64,000 nt of DNA from Rhizobium sp. RU36D (GCF_900176345.1 NZ_FWXU01000010.1:1-64000), one strand, 5' to 3'; shown: positions 1-9,223, counted from the first letter of the stretch. The notes: generated by a model from the letters alone, not told the origin. A program made the numbers and translations.

Positions 1-92
1 AACACCCCAAATGCCCGGCAAAACAACAGCCGGGCCACAGAACCGCCGTCTGCAAAAACCAAAATCCCAAAAACTCGGCTTTATGCAACGGT

Positions 93-290
93 CCCTCAAG
101 GGGGGAGATCGGAAGACCGATGCCGCTCGGCCCTCTTTAGCGGCGGCAGTCGTCAGCAGCACTCCTTCCATGATCCCGCTAAGTCCGTCCCGGGTCGTCA
201 TGTTATTTGCAGTACGTTTGCCACGAGTCGATCTCCCCCCTTGAGGGGGAGATGCCCGGCAGGGCGGAGGGGGGTAGCCGCGCACCACGC
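93..290. repeat. RIME-like rhizobial intergenic palindromic element
   Basis: A 19-bp perfect inverted repeat has arms at 93-111 and 229-247 (core CCCTCAAGGGGGGAGATC). The right arm continues into a GAGGGGGAGATGCCCGGCAG type stretch followed by a run of G. From memory this wording is very common between genes in Rhizobium and Sinorhizobium (RIME-type elements). The family name is recollection; the inverted repeat is read directly. The outer borders are approximate. Confidence 0.55.
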
Positions 291-324
291 GTCCTTCAAC
301 ACCACTAGACGTAACTTCCCGAGC

Positions 325-360
325 ACAAAAAACGGGCGCGCGGGTTTCCCCGCCGCCCGT
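325..360 (-). terminator. Rho-independent terminator of dsbA-like gene
   Basis: On the minus strand the sequence forms an ACGGGCG/CGCCCGT stem with an inner GCGGG/CCCGC stem, a GAAA loop and a one-base bulge, followed directly by six T. It lies 20 bp past the stop codon of the leftward gene at 380. Confidence 0.85.
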
Positions 361-379
361 CGCGATGCGGTCGGTCAGA

Positions 380-1057
380 TTAAAGCAGGCTGTCGATAAG
401 CGCCGACATGGTCTCAACCGACATGTCTCCAGAATAGCTCTTGCCGTTTATCAGGAAGGTCGGCGTCGACGCAACGCCAAAGTCCTTCGCTCCGCGATCC
501 CTAACGGCATTCACATCAGACGCAAGCTGGGCGTTCGTCAAGCAGGCTTCGAAGCTCTCCTGTGTAAAACCAGCGAGTTTCGACATCTGCAGCATGGCGC
601 CGCGCACGTCGCCATTGGTCGGGGCCGCCCAGGCGCGCTGCTGCTTCAGGAACATCGAGATGAAGGGGAAATACTGCTGCTCGGGTGCGCAACGGGCCAG
701 CATGAAGGCGGCGGTGGCGGCCGGGTCGAACGGGAATTCGCGAACGACGAAATAGACCTTGCCGGTGTCGATGTATTTTTCCTTGATCGGGCCGAGCGTC
801 GTTTCGTGGAAATGGGCGCAGTGTGGGCAGGTCATCGACATGTATTCGACGATCTTGACGGGCGCATTGGCGTCGCCCATGGCCATGTCCTTGAGCGTGC
901 CGGCTTTCAGAACCTCTTCCATGTCCACGTCGCGATCGGCCGTCGGCAGGTCGACAGCGAAGGCAAGCCCTGGGGAAGCGAAGGCGGCTGCGAGCACGCC
1001 GGCTGAAACGCCTTGAAGAAGCTGGCGTTTGGTGAGGTTCAATTCGAAAGTCGACAT
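380..1057 (-). CDS. DsbA-family thiol:disulfide oxidoreductase
   Basis: The product is about 225 aa, an exported thioredoxin-fold protein that probably oxidises or isomerises cysteines in envelope proteins. A KRQLLQ motif followed by a hydrophobic stretch near residues 11-35 resembles a Tat-type signal. The active-site motif CPHC follows the strand ending in VEYMSMT, and the cis-Pro region reads VASTPTFLINGK, typical of the DsbA/BdbD (thioredoxin_4) group. The start at 1057 keeps the signal peptide at the N terminus; a longer frame to 1120 adds unlikely residues. It is the last gene of a leftward set after dciA and has its own terminator at 325-360. Confidence 0.88.
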   Translation of the reverse strand: MSTFELNLTKRQLLQGVSAGVLAAAFASPGLAFAVDLPTADRDVDMEEVLKAGTLKDMAMGDANAPVKIVEYMSMTCPHCAHFHETTLGPIKEKYIDTGKVYFVVREFPFDPAATAAFMLARCAPEQQYFPFISMFLKQQRAWAAPTNGDVRGAMLQMSKLAGFTQESFEACLTNAQLASDVNAVRDRGAKDFGVASTPTFLINGKSYSGDMSVETMSALIDSLL

Positions 1058-1205
1058 CGATGTACCCTGACTAAGGATTGCTGTTGCAAGTCTCGTATAA
1101 CGCCAAAAGGCCCCAAACAAGGCATTGATAGCGCTGCGGCATCAAAGAAACGTGACAAGACGTGTAGTCCGATGTGAAGCCCGGCGCAACGCCGGCCGCC
1201 ACCGC

Positions 1206-1724
1206 TCAACGTCGCTTTTTCTCCGACATGACGGCCGTGCCGAGCCGCGAGATCGCAGCCCGCAGCCGGTCGCTTTCAATGCCTTCCAGCATGCCATCAA
1301 GCTTGGCTGCGGCAGCACCCATCAGTTTCGGCGGGGCGCGGCGGTGGGGCACGTGACGGGAGACGGGCTTTTGCACGATCTTGATCTGGCCGATGGCGTG
1401 ATAGCCGAAGAAGCCGTTGATGCGGGCGATCAGTTCCCCCTGGGCGTGGCTCAGGAACAGGGCGCGTGCACCTTCGCAGGCAATTGTCAGCACGCCGGGA
1501 CGGTAGCCACCGATATCGCCCGGATCACCCCGGCGCGGCCAGGCGATCTTTTCCGGCCGCGTGCAATCGGCAAAACGCTCGCCGGCAATCTCATCCCAGG
1601 ATCCCAGCAGCGCCGTGGTGATGCCGGCGCGACGGGCGAGCACAGGATCGATGATGCCGTTGGCCAGCTCGGCCAGCGGCGCCGCACCGCGACGACGATT
1701 GGGAGAGCCCTGCCCGGCAGCCAT
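1206..1724 (-). CDS. dciA: DciA-like DUF721 protein (replicative helicase loader family)
   Basis: The product is about 172 aa and matches the DUF721/DciA family, whose studied members help load DnaB helicase at the origin. The family core is visible in LLGSWDEIAGERFADCTRPE and a following VLTIACEGARALFLSHAQGE segment that ends in helix-rich sequence (LIARINGFFG). Its ATG overlaps the TGA of the upstream gene (TGATG at 1722-1726), which suggests translational coupling and fixes the start. The C-terminal third is basic and family-variable. The helicase-loading role is inferred from the family, not from this sequence. Confidence 0.8.
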   Translation of the reverse strand: MAAGQGSPNRRRGAAPLAELANGIIDPVLARRAGITTALLGSWDEIAGERFADCTRPEKIAWPRRGDPGDIGGYRPGVLTIACEGARALFLSHAQGELIARINGFFGYHAIGQIKIVQKPVSRHVPHRRAPPKLMGAAAAKLDGMLEGIESDRLRAAISRLGTAVMSEKKRR

Positions 1725-2938
1725 CAGCCCTGCCCCCGCCCTATGACAAGCGGATTGGCGGCTGAGACCGGAACCGAGACCGAGACGATGATGGCGATCC
1801 ACAGGAACACGCTGTCATAGATATCCTGCCAGAAGATCAGGTTGGTCATGCCGCCGATGGCATAGGTGCCGAACAGGACCAGGCCGACAAAAATCCGCTG
1901 CCGGTACCAATCGCCACGGGCAGCCCTGAGCGCCGTGACAAGCGGCGCGGCCAGCAAGGCGCAAAGCGTGAGGAAGCCGATGGCGCCGGTATCGACCAGG
2001 CTGGTCAGGAAGCCGTTGTGGAAATGCGTATAGGGAAAGCCCGCACTGGCAACAAGCGCGCGGCGGTTCTGCACGCCATGGCCGGCGATCGGATGTTCGG
2101 CAATCAGCGTGCCGGCATGGCGCCACAAGGCCTCGCGCGCATCGTAAGAACCCTTGTCGCTGTCATGTGCCTTGGAGGAGGTGAAATAGGCAAAGGCACT
2201 TTGCAGGCGTTCGTGGAACGGCACCGCCGACACCACCATGACCGCAAGGGCGAGCCCGATAGCCGCAAGGCCCCGCCCGGTGAGACAGCCACGCAAGACC
2301 CGGGGAAAGATGACCAGAAAGGCAACAAAGCCCGACAAAGCCACCGGCAGGAGGCCCTTGGACTGGGACAGCATGAGACAGGCGACACCGCCGACGAAGC
2401 CCGCCCAGCCCAGTGCCTTGCGCCACGGCTTTTCATGCAGCGTGTTTACCAGCGAAAGCAGGCCGAAGACGCAACAGATCAGCGCAAAGGGCAGCGGATT
2501 GCCGGCGCCGCCCTCCGCCCGGATGTTCAGGTAGAGCGCCTGCCACACGGCGACCGGCAGCACCAGAAGCGCGCAGAGCGCGGCTCCCAGGACGAGCATG
2601 TCTATCAGGCTTTCGCTTTCCGACATCCGCAGCCGCGGAATCATCAGCCATCCCGCCAGGAAGACGCCGATCGGCAACAGGTCCGGCGAGGTGAACGCCA
2701 GGGGGTCGCGCGCCAGCGAGAGCAGCGCGTTTGCGGCGAAATAAGCTGTCGCGGCACCCAGGAAGACCATGTCGCTGCGGGCAATGCGATAGGGAATGGT
2801 GCGAAACACCAGCCGGGCCAGGGCCCAGAGCGAAGAGGCCGCCAGCATGATCGTCACGATCGATCCGCCGATGCCCGCGAGCGCGCCGAGCAGAAAAACC
2901 GCATTACGGTTATTTTCCTGGATGCTCGGCAATTTCAT
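1724..2938 (-). CDS. O-antigen ligase/polymerase-like membrane protein
   Basis: The product is about 404 aa with roughly ten hydrophobic segments spread over its length and a large hydrophilic loop near residues 255-310. That loop contains YDAREALWRHAGTLI and later HFHNGFLTSLVDTGAIG, the pattern of the Wzy/WaaL O-antigen ligase domain (conserved H and G in HNGFL..L...G). It probably joins or polymerises surface polysaccharide in the inner membrane. The start at 2938 has a GAGAG sequence 7 bp upstream; a longer frame (3004 or 3082) would run into the divergent mutY promoter. It is coupled to dciA by TGATG, an odd partner for a surface-sugar gene. Confidence 0.75.
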   Translation of the reverse strand: MKLPSIQENNRNAVFLLGALAGIGGSIVTIMLAASSLWALARLVFRTIPYRIARSDMVFLGAATAYFAANALLSLARDPLAFTSPDLLPIGVFLAGWLMIPRLRMSESESLIDMLVLGAALCALLVLPVAVWQALYLNIRAEGGAGNPLPFALICCVFGLLSLVNTLHEKPWRKALGWAGFVGGVACLMLSQSKGLLPVALSGFVAFLVIFPRVLRGCLTGRGLAAIGLALAVMVVSAVPFHERLQSAFAYFTSSKAHDSDKGSYDAREALWRHAGTLIAEHPIAGHGVQNRRALVASAGFPYTHFHNGFLTSLVDTGAIGFLTLCALLAAPLVTALRAARGDWYRQRIFVGLVLFGTYAIGGMTNLIFWQDIYDSVFLWIAIIVSVSVPVSAANPLVIGRGQG

Positions 2939-3013
2939 GAACACACTCTCGCCAACCAATGCTTGCTGCTTTAGTAAACCTTCGACGCTATCGCTACTAA
3001 ACATGCCAAGGAT

Positions 3014-4108
3014 GTGCCAGATATTTCGAGCAATTCTAACAATGTTTCTTCGCAACTGATCGCCTGGTACGACCGCCACCATAGGGACCTACCCTGGCGT
3101 GTCTCCCCCAGCATGGCAAGAAACGGCATCACGCCTGATCCCTATCACGTCTGGCTGTCGGAAGTCATGCTGCAGCAGACCACCGTGCAGGCGGTCAAAA
3201 GCTATTTTCGCGCCTTTGTCGAGCGGTGGCCCGAGGTTGCCGATCTGGCCGCCGCCCCAACAGAGGATGTGATGGCCGCCTGGGCGGGGCTTGGCTATTA
3301 CGCCCGCGCACGCAACCTGAAGGCCTGTGCGGAGACAGTCGTGCGTGACCATGGCGGGATCTTTCCCGACACCGAGGAGGGTTTGCGGACCCTGCCGGGC
3401 GTTGGCGACTACACCTCCGCCGCCATCGCCGCCATTGCCTTCGACCGGCCGGCCGCCGTGATGGACGGCAATGTCGAGCGGGTCATATCAAGGCTTTACG
3501 CGATCGAAGCGCCGCTTCCCGGCTCCAAGCCGCTGATGCGTGAAAAGGTCAGGGACGTAACGCCGCAATCACGGCCCGGAGACTTTGCCCAGGCGATGAT
3601 GGATCTCGGCGCCACGATCTGCACGCCGAAGCGGCCCGCCTGCGCGCTCTGTCCGCTGAACAGCGGTTGCCTGGCGCTTGCCCATGACGATCCCGAGCGA
3701 TTTCCGGTCAAGGCGCCCAAGAAAGAGAAGCCGGTCAGGGTCGGCGCGGCCTTTGTTGCAGTGGATACCGAAGGCCGGCTGCTGCTGCGGCGGCGGGTCG
3801 AGAGCGGGCTGCTTGGCGGTATGACCGAGATACCGACGACAGGCTGGACGGCCCGGCTGGACGGCGAAACCGGTGTCAGCGCCGCCCCCTTCCCTGCCGA
3901 CTGGCAGCCCTGCGGGGTGATCACCCATGTCTTTACCCATTTCGAACTGCGTCTGACGATCTTTCGCGCGGGACCGCTGACCGCCCCCCCGCAAGATCAC
4001 GGTTTTTGGGTTCCGGTCATCGAACTTGATGGGCAGGCACTGCCGACTGTAATGAAAAAGGCAATTTCACAGGCTATTCCCACGGCGTTTTCAACCCGCA
4101 AAGGATAA
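3014..4108 (+). CDS. mutY: A/G-specific adenine DNA glycosylase
   Basis: MutY removes adenine mispaired with 8-oxoguanine in the base-excision GO system. In the 364-aa product the catalytic region reads SEVMLQQTTV (Glu near residue 51), the helix-hairpin-helix is LPGVGDYTSAAI, the catalytic Asp lies in VMDGNVERV, and the 4Fe-4S cysteines have C-x6-C-x2-C-x5-C spacing (CTPKRPACALCPLNSGC). The C-terminal third is the NUDIX-like domain that reads 8-oxoG. The frame begins at a GTG at 3014, divergent from the O-antigen-ligase-like gene. Length is normal for the family. The HAD gene follows after 3 bp. Confidence 0.95.
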   Translation: MPDISSNSNNVSSQLIAWYDRHHRDLPWRVSPSMARNGITPDPYHVWLSEVMLQQTTVQAVKSYFRAFVERWPEVADLAAAPTEDVMAAWAGLGYYARARNLKACAETVVRDHGGIFPDTEEGLRTLPGVGDYTSAAIAAIAFDRPAAVMDGNVERVISRLYAIEAPLPGSKPLMREKVRDVTPQSRPGDFAQAMMDLGATICTPKRPACALCPLNSGCLALAHDDPERFPVKAPKKEKPVRVGAAFVAVDTEGRLLLRRRVESGLLGGMTEIPTTGWTARLDGETGVSAAPFPADWQPCGVITHVFTHFELRLTIFRAGPLTAPPQDHGFWVPVIELDGQALPTVMKKAISQAIPTAFSTRKG

Positions 4109-4111
4109 TTC

Positions 4112-4726
4112 ATGTCCGCAGAGATCCGTCACATCGTCTTCGACATCGGCAAGGTTCTGATCCATTACGATCCGAACCTTCCCTTCAGCCGGCTGATCCC
4201 CGATGACGAGGAACGCGCCTGGTTTTTCCAGAATGTCTGCACCCATGACTGGAACCTGGAACAGGATCGCGGGCGGACCTGGCAGGAAGCCGAGGCGCTG
4301 TTGCTCGAGCAGTTTCCGGATCGCGAACTGCATATCCGCGCCTTCCGCAAGCACTGGGCCGAGATGGTGCCCTATGCCTATCAGGGCAGCGTCGACATCA
4401 TGACCGGGCTGATCGATGCCGGCCGCGACGTGACCATGCTCACCAACTTCGCGTCGGACACCTTCCGCGAGGCGCAGGTGATCTTTCCATTCCTCACCCT
4501 TCCGCGCGGCGTGACGGTCTCGGGCGATATCGGCCTGATCAAGCCTGACGTGAAGATCTACGAGACCCACGCGAAAAGCTTCGACCTCTCACCCGCCCAC
4601 ACCGTCTTCATCGACGACAGCTATCCGAATGTCGAAGGCGCCCGCGCCGCCGGCTGGCAGGCCGTGCATTTCACCAGCGCGGAGAAGCTCAAGGAGGATT
4701 TGCGGGGGTTGGGGGTCGCGGTGTGA
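4112..4726 (+). CDS. HAD-IA family hydrolase
   Basis: The product is 204 aa, a haloacid-dehalogenase-type phosphatase. Motif I reads VFDIGKVLIHYD, motif II is MLTNF, the motif III lysine is in LIKPDVKIYE, and motif IV is FIDDSYPNVEGARAAGW. The second Asp of the usual DxDGT is replaced by Gly (DIG), as in YihX-like sugar phosphatases and dehalogenase relatives, so the leaving-group chemistry is uncertain. It starts 3 bp after mutY and is probably co-transcribed. The substrate cannot be told from the sequence. Confidence 0.88.
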   Translation: MSAEIRHIVFDIGKVLIHYDPNLPFSRLIPDDEERAWFFQNVCTHDWNLEQDRGRTWQEAEALLLEQFPDRELHIRAFRKHWAEMVPYAYQGSVDIMTGLIDAGRDVTMLTNFASDTFREAQVIFPFLTLPRGVTVSGDIGLIKPDVKIYETHAKSFDLSPAHTVFIDDSYPNVEGARAAGWQAVHFTSAEKLKEDLRGLGVAV

Positions 4727-4727
4727 C

Positions 4728-4767
4728 CAATATGCTCTTGAAATCATATGTGCTCGATGGCATATTG
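4728..4767 (+). promoter_or_regulatory. Promoter and candidate operator of the HigBA-like pair
   Basis: A TTGAAA (4738-4743) and a CATATT (4761-4766) are separated by 17 bp, just ahead of the toxin ATG at 4772. The 8-bp inverted repeat CAATATGC/GCATATTG (4728-4735, 4760-4767) flanks both hexamers, with a CATATG palindrome between them at 4745-4750. This is the geometry expected for autoregulation by the XRE antitoxin. Inference from sequence only. Confidence 0.6.
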
Positions 4768-4771
4768 ACTC

Positions 4772-5131
4772 ATGAGCTGGACGGTCATCCTGCATGAGGC
4801 CTTCGACGCTGAGTTTGATGCCCTACCGGACACGGTCAGGGACGAAATCTTCGTAAGCCTGCCGCTTCTCAAGAGCTATGGCCCACAACTCGGGCGTCCA
4901 TGGGCTGACACGCTGAAGGGCTCCAGCTTTACGAACATGAAAGAACTGCGCGTTCGGGCCGACAACGGCGTTTGGCGCATCGCCTATGCTTTCGACCCGC
5001 AGAGACAAGCGGTGCTGCTGGTGGCGGCGGATAAATCCGGCGTCAACCAGCAACGTTTTTACAAACGCCTGATCGAAAAAGCCGATCAACGTTTCGCCGC
5101 CCATTTGAATTCCTTGAAGAGGCAAAGCTGA
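4772..5131 (+). CDS. RelE/HigB-type toxin (phage Gp49-like)
   Basis: The product is 119 aa and belongs to the Gp49/HigB-like branch of the RelE/ParE superfamily, probably a ribosome-dependent mRNA interferase. Diagnostic stretches are LPDTVRDEIF, LGRPWADTLKGSSFTNMKELR, the basic VWRIAYAFDP strand and AVLLVAADKSG, followed by a helical tail. The stop overlaps the start of the antitoxin gene (TGATG at 5129-5133). The toxin-first order matches HigBA systems. Confidence 0.85.
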   Translation: MSWTVILHEAFDAEFDALPDTVRDEIFVSLPLLKSYGPQLGRPWADTLKGSSFTNMKELRVRADNGVWRIAYAFDPQRQAVLLVAADKSGVNQQRFYKRLIEKADQRFAAHLNSLKRQS

Positions 5132-5466
5132 TGGCAAGAACACTGGACCAAGCGCTAGCCGCTCTACCGGAAGACAAGCGCCGAGAACTGGAAAAGCGGG
5201 GCCAAGAACGGTTGGACGAGTACAGGACCCTGCAGGAACTGCGCAAATCGCGCCAGTTGACGCAGGAGAACATCGCGCAACTGCTGGGGATCAACCAGGA
5301 AAACGTATCACGGCTTGAGCGGCGCAACGACCTGCTTCTGTCCACGCTGCGAGACTATATCGCCGCGATGGGCGGTGACCTTGAAATCGTTGCCCGGTTT
5401 CCCGACCAGCAACCCGTCAAGCTCACGTCGCTTCTTATCGAACCGACGGAGATCCAGGCCAAGTAA
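5131..5466 (+). CDS. HigA-like XRE-family antitoxin
   Basis: The product is 111 aa. A helical N-terminal part (residues 1-45) is followed by a Cro/C1-type helix-turn-helix, LTQENIAQLLGINQENVSRL, and a C-terminal strand region (MGGDLEIVARFPD). It should neutralise the overlapping upstream toxin and bind the operator at 4728-4767. The pair lies between the mutY-HAD unit and a convergent TPR/glycosyltransferase gene, with only 10 bp between the two stop codons. Confidence 0.87.
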   Translation: MARTLDQALAALPEDKRRELEKRGQERLDEYRTLQELRKSRQLTQENIAQLLGINQENVSRLERRNDLLLSTLRDYIAAMGGDLEIVARFPDQQPVKLTSLLIEPTEIQAK

Positions 5467-5476
5467 GGCCTGACAG

Positions 5477-7318
5477 TCACCCCACGATCGCGGTGAAATG
5501 GCCTTCGATCTGGCGCGTCAGCGCTGCCGTGTCGAAGAGCGGCGCGGTTTGGCGCGCATCGAGAAGTTGTTGGCGCAGGCGGGACTGGCGGGCCCCATCC
5601 TGCGCCAATTCGACCGCCAGGCGGACGAATCCTGTGATATCATTGGCGACCAATTCCGGCAGCCCGACGGCGCCGAGCAGGCTTTCGGAGACGCGGCCGG
5701 CGAAATTGGTGCCCTTTAGCGTCACCACCGGGACGGCAGCCCAGAGTGCATCCGAGGTGGTGGTGTGGCCGTTGCAGGGTGCGCTGTCGAGCGCGATATC
5801 GGCTTCGCAAAGCCGCCGCAAATGCTCGTCCATCGGCACCATGGGCGCGAAGACCAGGCGGGACGGCTCGACTTCAGCCTTTTCGGCCGCTTTGCGCAGA
5901 TTGTCCCGGGCGAGATCCGGCAGGGCCCCCAGCCACAGGACCGAGTTCGGCACCTGCCGCATGACGGCCATCCAAGCGGTGAAAATTTCGCTGCGGATCT
6001 TCGGCGCCTGGTGGAAGGCGCTGAAGACGACGGCATCTTGCGGCAGGCCAAGGGCGGCGCGGTTGCCCGTGGGCATGACCGGCTCACGCTTGTTGTCGTT
6101 GCACTGGTAGCTGGGCGAAAGGCGCAGCAGCTTTTCCTCGTAATGCGGTTCGCTGGAGGCTGGCGTGACAATGGCATCCGTCAGGGCATAGTCGATGCCG
6201 GCACCGGCGACCGAACCGGGAAAACCGAGATAGGTCACCTGCGCCACGGCGGGTCGGCGGGCAAAGATGCCGACGCGGCTCGATTGGGTATAGCCCTTGA
6301 GATCGACGAGGATATCGAGTTCCAGCGAGCGGATCAGCTCCGCCGCCTTGGTATCATCAAGGGCGAGAATATCGACGAAATGATCGACGCTTTCCATGAA
6401 GCGCTCACGCATCGGTCCTTCGCGGCGCGCTTCCGGCGTATGGCAGATGCCATAGATCTCGAAGAACTGGCGGTCATGGGCCTCCAGCACGCCGGCAAAC
6501 AGCGACATGGTGGCATGCTCGCAGAAATCGGCCGAGACATAGCCGACGCGGATGCGGCCGGGATTGGCGCGGCGCGTGGGACGATCCGGCGAGACCGCCG
6601 GCAGCATGGCGCCTGCTGTGCGTAGCGCGCAGAGCCGGTGATAGGCCTCGTCGCCGGTCCAGAACAGCGCGCGGAAGGCGTTTTCGCGGATGTCGAGCTC
6701 CTTGCTGTCAAGGGCATAGCCCTTTTCCAGCTCCGCCTGCAATTGCGGGGCGAGCGTCAGGTCGCAGAGATTGGAGGCGCACCAGAAAAGTTCGCTCAGC
6801 GCAAGCCGCTCGTCCGGCTGCTGCACATAGGCCTTCAACAGCGGTTCATAGGCAGCCTCAAAACGGCCGAGGCCCGATAGCACGATGCCCGCGTTCAGGA
6901 AATTGCCGAAGGTCGTGCCGATCTGCGCCAGTTGCTCCGCATAGGGCTCGGCATCCGTGTAATTGCCCGCCTCGCGGTAGAGGCTGCAGAGGGAATGGAT
7001 GACGTCGAGATTGTCGGGCATGTGCCGCTTCAGCATCAGCATGACCGAGAGCGCCGATTCACTGTCGCCGACGGAGAGGAAATGCTGGGCCGAGCGGAAG
7101 GCGACTTCGCGCTTCAGATTGGGCGTCAGGTCGATCGCACCGGCAAAATAGGTCGCCGCGGCCACGCGGTCGCCAAGCTGCTCGTGGATGGTGGCGGTGA
7201 GGATATAGGCATCGGCATTGGACTTGTTCTGCCGGATCACCTGTTCCAGCGTCTTCAGCGCTGCGGCAAGCTCACCGCGGTTGAACTCATCCATAGCGTG
7301 TTCGAGCGATGCCTGCAC
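5477..7318 (-). CDS. TPR protein with O-GlcNAc-transferase-like (GT41) domain
   Basis: The product is 613 aa. Residues 1-240 are TPR-like helical repeats (for example AEPYAEQLAQIGTTFGNFLN). From about residue 255 comes the two-lobed GT41/SPINDLY domain: IRVGYVSADFCEHATMSLFA, LVDLKGYTQSSR, VTYLGFPGS, and the nucleotide-sugar site CNGHTTTSDALWAAVPVVT with GRVSESLLGAVGLPELV. It probably transfers a sugar to protein Ser/Thr or to another soluble acceptor; bacterial members include flagellin and adhesin glycosylases. There is no signal peptide, so it should act in the cytoplasm. No flagellar or adhesin gene is nearby, so the acceptor is unknown. Confidence 0.85.
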   Translation of the reverse strand: MQASLEHAMDEFNRGELAAALKTLEQVIRQNKSNADAYILTATIHEQLGDRVAAATYFAGAIDLTPNLKREVAFRSAQHFLSVGDSESALSVMLMLKRHMPDNLDVIHSLCSLYREAGNYTDAEPYAEQLAQIGTTFGNFLNAGIVLSGLGRFEAAYEPLLKAYVQQPDERLALSELFWCASNLCDLTLAPQLQAELEKGYALDSKELDIRENAFRALFWTGDEAYHRLCALRTAGAMLPAVSPDRPTRRANPGRIRVGYVSADFCEHATMSLFAGVLEAHDRQFFEIYGICHTPEARREGPMRERFMESVDHFVDILALDDTKAAELIRSLELDILVDLKGYTQSSRVGIFARRPAVAQVTYLGFPGSVAGAGIDYALTDAIVTPASSEPHYEEKLLRLSPSYQCNDNKREPVMPTGNRAALGLPQDAVVFSAFHQAPKIRSEIFTAWMAVMRQVPNSVLWLGALPDLARDNLRKAAEKAEVEPSRLVFAPMVPMDEHLRRLCEADIALDSAPCNGHTTTSDALWAAVPVVTLKGTNFAGRVSESLLGAVGLPELVANDITGFVRLAVELAQDGARQSRLRQQLLDARQTAPLFDTAALTRQIEGHFTAIVG

Positions 7319-7444
7319 TGTCCACTACCCCTTTGATCGTGGGCAGAGACTTAAGGAGGGGGACTTGTCCGAAACTGGATGGGTCGCCTGTCGAGGCGGC
7401 ATGGCATCAGAAGATGCAAACCTGGAGCCAATCAAGGAGAGAAT

Positions 7445-7528
7445 AGGATGACGCCCGAAGCCTGGGGCTTCGGGCGCCTCCCTGCTCACAAAAAGGATGA
7501 CGCCCGAAGCCTGGGGCTTCGGGCGTCA
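7445..7528. terminator. Tandem duplicated hairpins, terminator-like
   Basis: A 32-bp direct repeat (7445-7476 and 7494-7525) contains in each copy a hairpin with 11-bp stem CGCCCGAAGCC and TGG loop. In the second copy the stem extends to 14 bp (7498-7511 with 7515-7528). Read on the minus strand, the second hairpin is followed by CATCC and five T, so it can end ccrM transcription and insulate the GT41-like gene. The duplication is exact over the hairpin. Confidence 0.7.
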
Positions 7529-7601
7529 GGCCCCCTTGACCGGGACTGAAGGTACTTGGACCGGTCAAGAGAATGCGGCTCTGGCAAAGCCGGGTGGATC
7601 G

Positions 7602-8735
<1,134 letters not shown>

Positions 8736-8779
8736 TTACTCACTTTACGCATACGCGGGACACAATCACTTGACGCTTA

Positions 8780-8800
8780 TGGTTACCGATCTTGGTTACC
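8780..8800 (-). promoter_or_regulatory. Direct repeat upstream of ccrM, possible regulator site
   Basis: TGGTTACC occurs at 8780-8787 and 8793-8800 (GGTAACCA on the coding strand), 13 bp apart and about 50-70 bp upstream of the ccrM start. The proximal copy reads GTAACCAT, one base off the TTAACCAT half-site used by CtrA. A GANTC site (GATTC, 8832-8836) lies further upstream. Regulation by CtrA or methylation is inferred and the match is weak. Confidence 0.35.
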
Positions 8801-8872
8801 AAAGACTGAATGGCCGAGGGAAAAATGCACTGATTCCAGAAGCCTCCGGAAAACTCGGCCGTGCATCATGGT

Positions 8873-9223
8873 TTACGCGCCAGCGCGAGCCGCGTCCCAG
8901 GCCTTCACCGTGGCCTTTTTCGCCTGGTTCCTCCAGGTGCGCTCGATCGTAGCCCTGACCCAGTCGATATCCACCCGGTCGGGGCGGGCCAGCACCATGG
9001 GATAAGGGCGATGGTGGCCCGTGGTGAAGAAGGTGTCCGGATCCATCTCGATCAGATGATCCCTCTCCTCGAAAGGCACCTTGAAGACGGGGCAGTCATG
9101 GGTGGGATTCCAGAAGATGATCGCCTTCTTGTTGACCTTGAAAGACGGCGCATCCCAAGATGTCGTTTCTTCCGTTTCGGGAAGGGCCAGAATGATCTGG
9201 CGAAGGGTCTCAAGCGTGATCAT
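8873..9223 (-). CDS. MmcQ/YjbR family protein
   Basis: The product is 116 aa with the MmcQ/YjbR fold pattern: an N-terminal helix (TLRQIILALPETEETTSWDA), PSFKVNKKAIIFWN, a central VFKVPFEERDHLIEMDP, and a terminal RATIERTWRNQAKK helix. Members have a CyaY-like fold and are sometimes annotated as DNA-binding, but the function is not established. The start at 9223 (ATGATCACG) gives the usual family length; a longer frame upstream has low-complexity sequence that overlaps the divergent carbonic anhydrase. Confidence 0.83.
   Translation of the reverse strand: MITLETLRQIILALPETEETTSWDAPSFKVNKKAIIFWNPTHDCPVFKVPFEERDHLIEMDPDTFFTTGHHRPYPMVLARPDRVDIDWVRATIERTWRNQAKKATVKAWDAARAGA

Larger units (their letters stand above)
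1..379. other. Intergenic region with rhizobial palindromes, no gene
   Basis: No convincing gene lies here. It holds a 7-bp-stem hairpin (13-19 with 29-35), a 19-bp perfect inverted repeat (93-111 with 229-247), and the terminator of the leftward dsbA-like gene (325-360). Short reading frames on the + strand have no recognisable domain and run through the repeats. Confidence 0.6.

Noticed and set aside
7445-7528. CRISPR-like repeat pair
   Set aside because: Only two copies, each itself a palindromic terminator-like hairpin, and no cas genes are near.
8780-8800. Full CtrA box TTAA-N7-TTAA in front of ccrM
   Set aside because: The repeat period is 13 bp instead of 11 and the half-sites are TTAC, so only a weak half-site claim is kept.
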